64,000 nucleotides of DNA from Paraburkholderia sp. BCC1885. GTDB lineage: Bacteria > Pseudomonadota > Gammaproteobacteria > Burkholderiales > Burkholderiaceae. The stretch lies in contig NZ_CAAJGM010000144.1 in the NCBI RefSeq assembly GCF_900996235.1, forward strand, positions 62,001-126,000, read 5' to 3'. Shown here piece after piece: positions 59,237-64,000 of the stretch. Position 1 is the stretch's first letter, and each line of letters opens with the position of its first letter. The position numbers were made by a program, and so were the translations under genes. The notes under the pieces are model-generated. The model did not search any database. It saw only the letters and a program-made list of their open reading frames with translations, and had not been told where the DNA came from.

Positions 59237-60541
59237 TCAGGCGACGCGGCCTTCTCCCTCGCCGACCGCGTCGCCGCGTGAAGACGGCGGACTTACGACG
59301 AAGGCCTTGTTGGGGCGCATGGCGAAAACCAGCAGCACGCCGCCCACCATGACGCCGATCGACAGCATAAACGTCAGATTCCAGCCTCCGGGGCGGTCGG
59401 CCAGAAAACCCGCCACGATTGGACAGATAATCGCGGAGGTATTGCCGAAGCTGGCCATGATGCCGCTCGCCGCGCCGGACCGCTCCGAGGAAGCAATGTC
59501 CATCGGCACGGCCCACATGGGTCCCACGCTCATTTCGTTGAAGAACATGGCCGCGGCCAGGAAAATCAGCGAGATCATCGGATCATGCACGAACAGAACC
59601 GGCACAACGGACAGCGCGGTCAGGCTCATGCAGACCGCAACCAGACAGCTTCGCGCCAGAACCGGATTGTTGGTACGACGAAGCAAGTGATCGGTGAGCA
59701 GACCACCGGCCAGGTCGCCAACCACGCCCGCGACAAACACGGCCGTAGTAAAAATAACCGCCTTCTTGATGTCCAGATGAAAACTGTGCATGAAGTAAAG
59801 CGGCATCCAGTCCAGCATCAGCCACAGAATCCAGCAGTAGGAAAAATACACGATGCACACCGGCAGCATGCGCCAGAACAGCCGCGCGGTGGTTCCCTTC
59901 GGATCGGCGACACGAGCGCGAGGGGCCGGGATCGATTCGAGTTCCTCCGGCGTGATGTTGGGGTGATGCGCCGGGACGTCGCGATACTTGACGGACCACA
60001 TCAGGACCCAGCCCAAACTCAGCAAACCCAGCACGTAGAACGAGAAGCGCCAGTTGAACGCCTTGATCAGCGCGTAGACCAGAATGGGCGCAATGGCATT
60101 GCCCAGCCGTGCGGATGAATGCGTGATGCCCTGCGCCATGCCGCGCTTGTCCTTTGCGAACCAGGTGGCCATGGCGGTGGTCGCGGCGGGAAAAGTCGCC
60201 CCCTCCCCGAGCCCGAGCAGCAGGCGCGCCGCCACCAGGGTCGCGAAGCCGCCCGCAAGACCGGTCAGCGCCGTCGCCAGCGCCCAGATCAACGAGCAGC
60301 AGATCAAGGTGCGCTTCGCGCCGAACCGGTCGCTGACCCAGCCGCCGATAAACTGAAACACCACATACGGATACGCGTAGGCCGAAAAGACCAGTCCCAG
60401 TTGCGCGTTGGTAAGGCCCAGTTCGAACTTGAACTGTCCGGCCGCCGTGCTGATATTGACGCGATCGACATACGTGATCATGTACATCAGGCATAGCATC
60501 AGCAGAACAAGCGTCGTCGGCTTCAATCGGATTCGTTTCAT
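59237..60541 (-). CDS. ACS-family MFS transporter (organic anion permease)
   Basis: The 434-residue permease has 12 predicted helices and anion:cation symporter hallmarks: YMITYVDRVNIS, GWVSDRFGAKR (motif A) and LLGLGEGATFPAATTAMATW. ACS carriers import sugar acids, phthalates, tartrate and similar anions, so the operon's substrate is probably a carboxylate. Start ATG 60541 is preceded by AGGATGGAGAC. A 12-bp tandem repeat separates it from the crotonase gene. Confidence 0.9.
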   Translation of the reverse strand: MKRIRLKPTTLVLLMLCLMYMITYVDRVNISTAAGQFKFELGLTNAQLGLVFSAYAYPYVVFQFIGGWVSDRFGAKRTLICCSLIWALATALTGLAGGFATLVAARLLLGLGEGATFPAATTAMATWFAKDKRGMAQGITHSSARLGNAIAPILVYALIKAFNWRFSFYVLGLLSLGWVLMWSVKYRDVPAHHPNITPEELESIPAPRARVADPKGTTARLFWRMLPVCIVYFSYCWILWLMLDWMPLYFMHSFHLDIKKAVIFTTAVFVAGVVGDLAGGLLTDHLLRRTNNPVLARSCLVAVCMSLTALSVVPVLFVHDPMISLIFLAAAMFFNEMSVGPMWAVPMDIASSERSGAASGIMASFGNTSAIICPIVAGFLADRPGGWNLTFMLSIGVMVGGVLLVFAMRPNKAFVVSPPSSRGDAVGEGEGRVA

Positions 60542-60570
60542 GTCTCCATCCTGATTATGTTTGTTTTGGT

Positions 60571-60619
60571 TAGCGTTTCGGCTAGCGTTTCGGCTAGCGT
60601 TTCGACTAGCGTTTCGGGC
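60571..60619. repeat. 12-bp tandem repeat
   Basis: TAGCGTTTCGGC is repeated about four times (60571-60619) and a fifth, changed copy enters the 3' end of the crotonase gene; the TAG of a unit provides its stop codon. Fills most of the gap between crotonase and MFS genes. Confidence 0.85.
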
Positions 60620-61383
60620 TAGCGCTTCGACGACCCCGCCACGAACGCGGCCACCGCGTCACGGAACGCCGCGCTGCCGTACACCTGCTCGATCAGATCC
60701 TCGTCGTCCAGCCGCTGCTCGACGACGATACGGCGCAGACTCTCCTTCACCGCGCGCTGCGTAACCGGCGACAGCGCAATCAGCCGTTGCGCGAGCGCGG
60801 CGGCAGTCGGTTCGAGTGCATCGCGGCCGCACACCTCGTAGACATAGCCGCACTGCAGGGCATCCTGCGCGCTGAGCGTGTCGGCGAGCATCAGCATCTT
60901 CTTCACGCGCGGCACGCCGAACGCGGCAGCCAGTCGCGCGAGATTGCGCGACGACAGCGTATTCGACAGCGTCTTCGCGATCGGTGCGCCGAAGCGCGAG
61001 CCGTCCGTGCAAACGCGGAAATCGCATGCGGTGGCGAGCGCGAGACCGCCTCCCACGGCCCAGCCGTCGATCACCGCAATCGTCGGCAGCGCGATGCGTT
61101 CGACCCGGTCGATCACGCTCTCGACCAGCGCCTCGTAAGCGACGCCGTCGCGGCCGTCACGAAACCCGGTGAAGTAGCCGATATCCGTGCCGGACACGAA
61201 CGACTTGCCGCCCGCACCGCGCAGCAGGATGCAGCGCACCGCCGCATCGCGCTCGCACTGGCCGATCAGTTCGAGCAGCGTCCCGTACATTTCGATCGTC
61301 ATGGCGTTGTGACGCTCGGGCCGGTCGATCACGATATGCGCCGCGCCGGATGCATCCACGGCAAGGCTGACGGTCTCGCTCAT
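60619..61383 (-). CDS. Crotonase-family protein lacking both canonical catalytic glutamates
   Basis: The 254-residue protein has the crotonase fold: RPERHNAM, the first oxyanion segment SFVSGTDI and GWAVGGGLALATACDFRV. However, the regions that carry Glu144 and Glu164 in enoyl-CoA hydratase read FGAPIAKTLSN and PRVKKMLML here, without glutamate. Simple hydratase activity is therefore unlikely; hydrolase, isomerase or decarboxylase activity is more plausible. Start ATG 61383 overlaps the CoA-transferase stop (ATGA), so the two act together on one CoA ester. Confidence 0.85.
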   Translation of the reverse strand: MSETVSLAVDASGAAHIVIDRPERHNAMTIEMYGTLLELIGQCERDAAVRCILLRGAGGKSFVSGTDIGYFTGFRDGRDGVAYEALVESVIDRVERIALPTIAVIDGWAVGGGLALATACDFRVCTDGSRFGAPIAKTLSNTLSSRNLARLAAAFGVPRVKKMLMLADTLSAQDALQCGYVYEVCGRDALEPTAAALAQRLIALSPVTQRAVKESLRRIVVEQRLDDEDLIEQVYGSAAFRDAVAAFVAGSSKR

Positions 61384-62546
61384 GGCGCCGTCCCGTTGAT
61401 TTCGGCGAGCAGTTCTTCGTTGTGCTCGCCCAGCAACGGCGGATGGCGGCGCATGCGCTGCGGCGTGCCGAGCATCTTGACCGGGAAGCCGATGTTCTTG
61501 ACCTTGCCTTCGATCGGGTGATCGATCTCCATGCACATCTGGCGATGCTGCGCGTGCTCGCTCGCAAACGCTTCCGGATACGTCAGGATGGGTCCCGCGG
61601 GAATGCCGGCGGCGAGCATCGTGTCGATCCAGTCCGCGCAGTCGCGTCCGGCAAACTCCTGTTCAAGCGATTCGATCAGCGCCTCGCGGTTTTTCAGCCG
61701 CAGCGACACCGTCTCGAAGTCCGGATGCTTGACGAGATCGGGCCGCGCGAGCAGTTCGCAGAGCCTGGTCCAGAGCTTCTGGTTGGTCGCGCCCATCACG
61801 AAGTAGCCGTCCCGCGCCTTCACGGCCTGATACGGCGCGCTCATCTTGTTGCTGGTGCCGAGCGGGGTCGGCGGCACCCCGGTGCCCCAGTAGTCGGACA
61901 TGTCCCAGATCGAGAACGCCATCACGGAATCGAACAGCGAGGCGTCGATATGCTGCCCCTGGCCGGTTTTCTGCGCTCCGATGTAGGCGGACAGCAGCCC
62001 ATACACCGCGAACAGCGCGCAGCCGATGTCGGCCACCGGCACGCCCGCCTTGACCGGTTTGCCGCCCTTGTAGCCGGTCACGCTCATCACGCCCGACATC
62101 GCCTGCGCCATCAGGTCGAAGCCCGGCCGCGAGGCCCACGGGCCGCTCTGCCCAAAGCCGGAAATGCTCACATAGACGATCTTCGGGTTGATCTCGCGGA
62201 TCGTCTCGTAGTCGATGCGCAGCCGTTGTACGACGCCCGGACGATAGTTTTCGACGATCACGTCGGCGGTTTTGGCGAGTTTGTAGAAGTTTTCGCGCCC
62301 TTCTTCGCTCTTCAGGTCGAGCGACAGCGAGCGCTTGTTACGGTTCATGTTGAGAAAGCCCATGCTGTCGGGCCCTTTCATCTTGAAGCCCATCGCGCCG
62401 CGGGTCTGGTCGCCTTCGAGCGGTTCGACCTTGATCACGTCGGCGCCGAGATCGGCGAGCAGCATGCAGGCGAACGGGCCGGCCATCACCTGGCTCACGT
62501 CGAGTACGCGAATGCCTTCGAGCGGCAATGACGTGGTTGATGTCAT
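61380..62546 (-). CDS. CaiB/BaiF (class III) CoA transferase
   Basis: The 388-residue protein has IRVLDVSQVMAGPFACMLLADLG, ENYRPGVVQRL, the catalytic Asp173 (PVADIG) and the C-terminal LLGEHNEELL. It forms the CoA ester that the overlapping crotonase gene product then processes. It is the first gene of the operon that continues through the crotonase, MFS and hydrolase genes. Start ATG 62546 has AGGAG upstream. The acceptor acid is unknown; it is only moderately similar to the two CaiB proteins of the island. Confidence 0.92.
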   Translation of the reverse strand: MTSTTSLPLEGIRVLDVSQVMAGPFACMLLADLGADVIKVEPLEGDQTRGAMGFKMKGPDSMGFLNMNRNKRSLSLDLKSEEGRENFYKLAKTADVIVENYRPGVVQRLRIDYETIREINPKIVYVSISGFGQSGPWASRPGFDLMAQAMSGVMSVTGYKGGKPVKAGVPVADIGCALFAVYGLLSAYIGAQKTGQGQHIDASLFDSVMAFSIWDMSDYWGTGVPPTPLGTSNKMSAPYQAVKARDGYFVMGATNQKLWTRLCELLARPDLVKHPDFETVSLRLKNREALIESLEQEFAGRDCADWIDTMLAAGIPAGPILTYPEAFASEHAQHRQMCMEIDHPIEGKVKNIGFPVKMLGTPQRMRRHPPLLGEHNEELLAEINGTAP

Positions 62547-62776
62547 CGGGGAGTCTCCTTTTTGTAGAGGTATCGGAACGGACGCGCGCATTTACGTGAC
62601 GTCGCAGCGCCAACGCGCAGGGGCGCGGGGGCGAGACGTGCGGGATGGGCGTGCTGTCGTTGTGTTCAGACTGTCGCGCAGCGCCAGGCCGCGGGCAAGG
62701 ACGCCTGCGACATGCCTGGATTCGCGATTGGCGAAAGCGGAGGGTGGCTACAGCGGCTGCGGAGCCGCCGTGAGGG

Positions 62777-63676
62777 TCAGCGGCCGGTGCGTGCGCTGGC
62801 CAGCAGCTCGGTGACGACGTTGTGGAGGGTCTGCGGCTGCGCGTGGCCTTCGACGCAGGACAGCACGTAGCTGCGATGGTGCCAGTCGCCGCCCAGCTCG
62901 GCGCTGCCGACCCCGCGCTCGGGATGGAAGCTGCGCAATACGTCGGGCGGCATCAACCCGACACCCAGTCCGTGACGCACGAGCGCCAGCATGGTATCGA
63001 AGCCCGCCACCGAGAAATTACCGGCGAACTGCCGTCCGCGGCTGCGGTAAGCACGCTGCACCGCGGCCAGCACGGCCGAGCCTTTGCCGAGGCTCACCAC
63101 CGGCAGGTCGATCAGCTCGTCGAGCTCGACCGGCGCCGTGCCGAAGCGAAAATGCGCGCGGCTATAGACCATCACAAGCCGGTCGTCGCGGTAAGGGATT
63201 TTGCCGAGGTCGAGAAAGCCGCTCTTGTTCTCGTAGATGCCGACATCGATAACCTTGTCGCGCAGCAGTTGCTGGACGATCCGGCTATTTTCCTCGACGA
63301 CTTTCAGCGAGATGTTCGGGTATTTTCGCTGGATGTTGGCGAGATCCGGCGCGAGGAACGCGATCACCACCGCCTTCGGCGCGCCGATGATGATGCGCCC
63401 GTCCAGCCCATCGTGCAGGGCTTTTGCATCGCCTTCCAGCCGGTCGATCAGGTTATCGATCTGTTTGAGGTACTGCAGCAGCTTGTCGCCGGACTCGGTG
63501 ACTTCGACGCCGTGCGGCACCCGCCGGAACAGCTTGGCACCCAGCTGTTCCTCGAGGTCGGTGACGCGTCTCGACGCGGCGGCAACCGCGAGCCCGAGCC
63601 GGTCCGCCGCCCGCGAAATACTGCCCTCCTCGACAATGGCGAGGACGAGATGGACGGTGGTCGTGTCGAATCTCAC
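62777..63676 (-). CDS. LysR-type transcriptional regulator
   Basis: The 299-residue regulator has an N-terminal HTH (VLAIVEEGSISRAADRLGLA, residues about 10-30) and an effector domain. The start is GTG at 63676 with AGGGAGAC upstream; a longer frame reading upstream is alanine-rich and non-conserved. It lies 230 bp upstream of and in the same direction as the CoA-transferase operon, which it probably controls. Confidence 0.9.
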   Translation of the reverse strand: MRFDTTTVHLVLAIVEEGSISRAADRLGLAVAAASRRVTDLEEQLGAKLFRRVPHGVEVTESGDKLLQYLKQIDNLIDRLEGDAKALHDGLDGRIIIGAPKAVVIAFLAPDLANIQRKYPNISLKVVEENSRIVQQLLRDKVIDVGIYENKSGFLDLGKIPYRDDRLVMVYSRAHFRFGTAPVELDELIDLPVVSLGKGSAVLAAVQRAYRSRGRQFAGNFSVAGFDTMLALVRHGLGVGLMPPDVLRSFHPERGVGSAELGGDWHHRSYVLSCVEGHAQPQTLHNVVTELLASARTGR

Positions 63677-63800
63677 GGTATGGCTGTCTCCCTGTTTGAC
63701 TGGTCTGCCTGAGTCGCGGGTGGCCCCGGCTGCGCCAGACTTAAGTGTAAACAGATCGCATCGTACCGCGGCCGCCGCTGCGGCCAACACACTGGCAGGT

Positions 63801-64000
63801 CTATTCCAGCCTGAACATCGAAACCGACGCTTTCAGATCGTCAGCCTGCGACTCGAGCGAGCTGGCAGCAGCCGCCGCCTGTTCAACCAGCGCGGCGTTC
63901 TGCTGCGTGACTTCATCCATCTGCGTCACGGCGCGGTTGATCTGGCCAATGCCTCTGCTCTGTTCCTGTGTAGCAGCGGTGATCTCGCCCATGATGTCCG
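63801..64000 (-). CDS. Methyl-accepting chemotaxis protein, C-terminal fragment (5' part outside window)
   Basis: The visible 66 codons read as the end of an MCP signalling domain: [36 protein letters not shown] and a tail ending SVSMFRLE. The coiled-coil methylation and hairpin regions and all sensory parts lie outside the window, so ligand and membrane topology cannot be judged. No pentapeptide CheR-docking tail (NWETF-like) is present. Confidence 0.9.
   Translation of the reverse strand, partial: DIMGEITAATQEQSRGIGQINRAVTQMDEVTQQNAALVEQAAAAASSLESQADDLKASVSMFRLE

Overview
The window is high-GC chromosomal DNA that reads like a Paraburkholderia/Burkholderia-type betaproteobacterium. The grounds are an RcoM-controlled aerobic CO dehydrogenase cluster, many LysR-regulated CoA-ester and dehydrogenase genes, MHS-family transporters, a Liv-type ABC importer and a bcs/wss cellulose operon. 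Genes are tightly packed, with many ATGA or GTGA overlaps and AGGAGA-type ribosome binding sites. I see no tRNA, rRNA, CRISPR array, intact IS element or phage. Assignments rest on motifs and family knowledge; no database search was run.

Layout. (1) 1-1129: end of a group-4-hydrogenase-like (Hyf/Ehr) complex whose large subunit lacks the C-terminal nickel cysteines. (2) 1206-12525: rcoM (heme-PAS-LytTR CO sensor) divergent from coxM-S-L-G-D-E, a CoxF-like XdhC-YHS fusion, a MobA/MocA-like nucleotidyltransferase, a membrane protein and a CoxI-like XdhC protein. CoxL carries the form I AYRCSFR loop. The rcoM-coxM gap holds a duplicated 29-bp element, the likely RcoM site. (3) 12567-14339: one conserved unknown and a scar with decayed PAS-kinase and fatty acid desaturase fragments. 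(4) 14340-39972: a large catabolic island with two MHS permeases, a zinc alcohol dehydrogenase, a FAH-type hydratase, a livF/livMG/livH/SBP importer, several SDRs, an aldehyde dehydrogenase, a GMC oxidoreductase and CoA transferases. A central LysR gene (30831-31775) lies among them.

The key content of the island is a set matching the glyoxylate-assimilating half of the Chloroflexus 3-hydroxypropionate bicycle: Mch (31886-33043), Mct (37871-39103), Meh (39100-39972) and a CitE-like malyl/citramalyl-CoA lyase (36986-37816). Together they could interconvert glyoxylate plus propionyl-CoA with pyruvate plus acetyl-CoA through mesaconyl-CoA, or degrade a C5 branched dicarboxylate made by the neighbouring dehydrogenases and CoA transferase. 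A shared 13-bp motif (AYTRTGCGGAYWG) lies before three of the transcription units and suggests one regulon.

(5) 40166-57703: an acetylated-cellulose operon read leftward: bcsP, a 31-codon bcsQ remnant, bcsA (with PilZ), two tandem bcsB genes (one diverged and lacking the conserved cysteines), bcsC, wssF-G-H-I and a GH44 glycanase where bcsZ (GH8) is usual. (6) 58315-63676: a second LysR-linked catabolic operon (CoA transferase, crotonase lacking both catalytic glutamates, ACS-type MFS, alpha/beta hydrolase), then the 3' end of a chemotaxis receptor.
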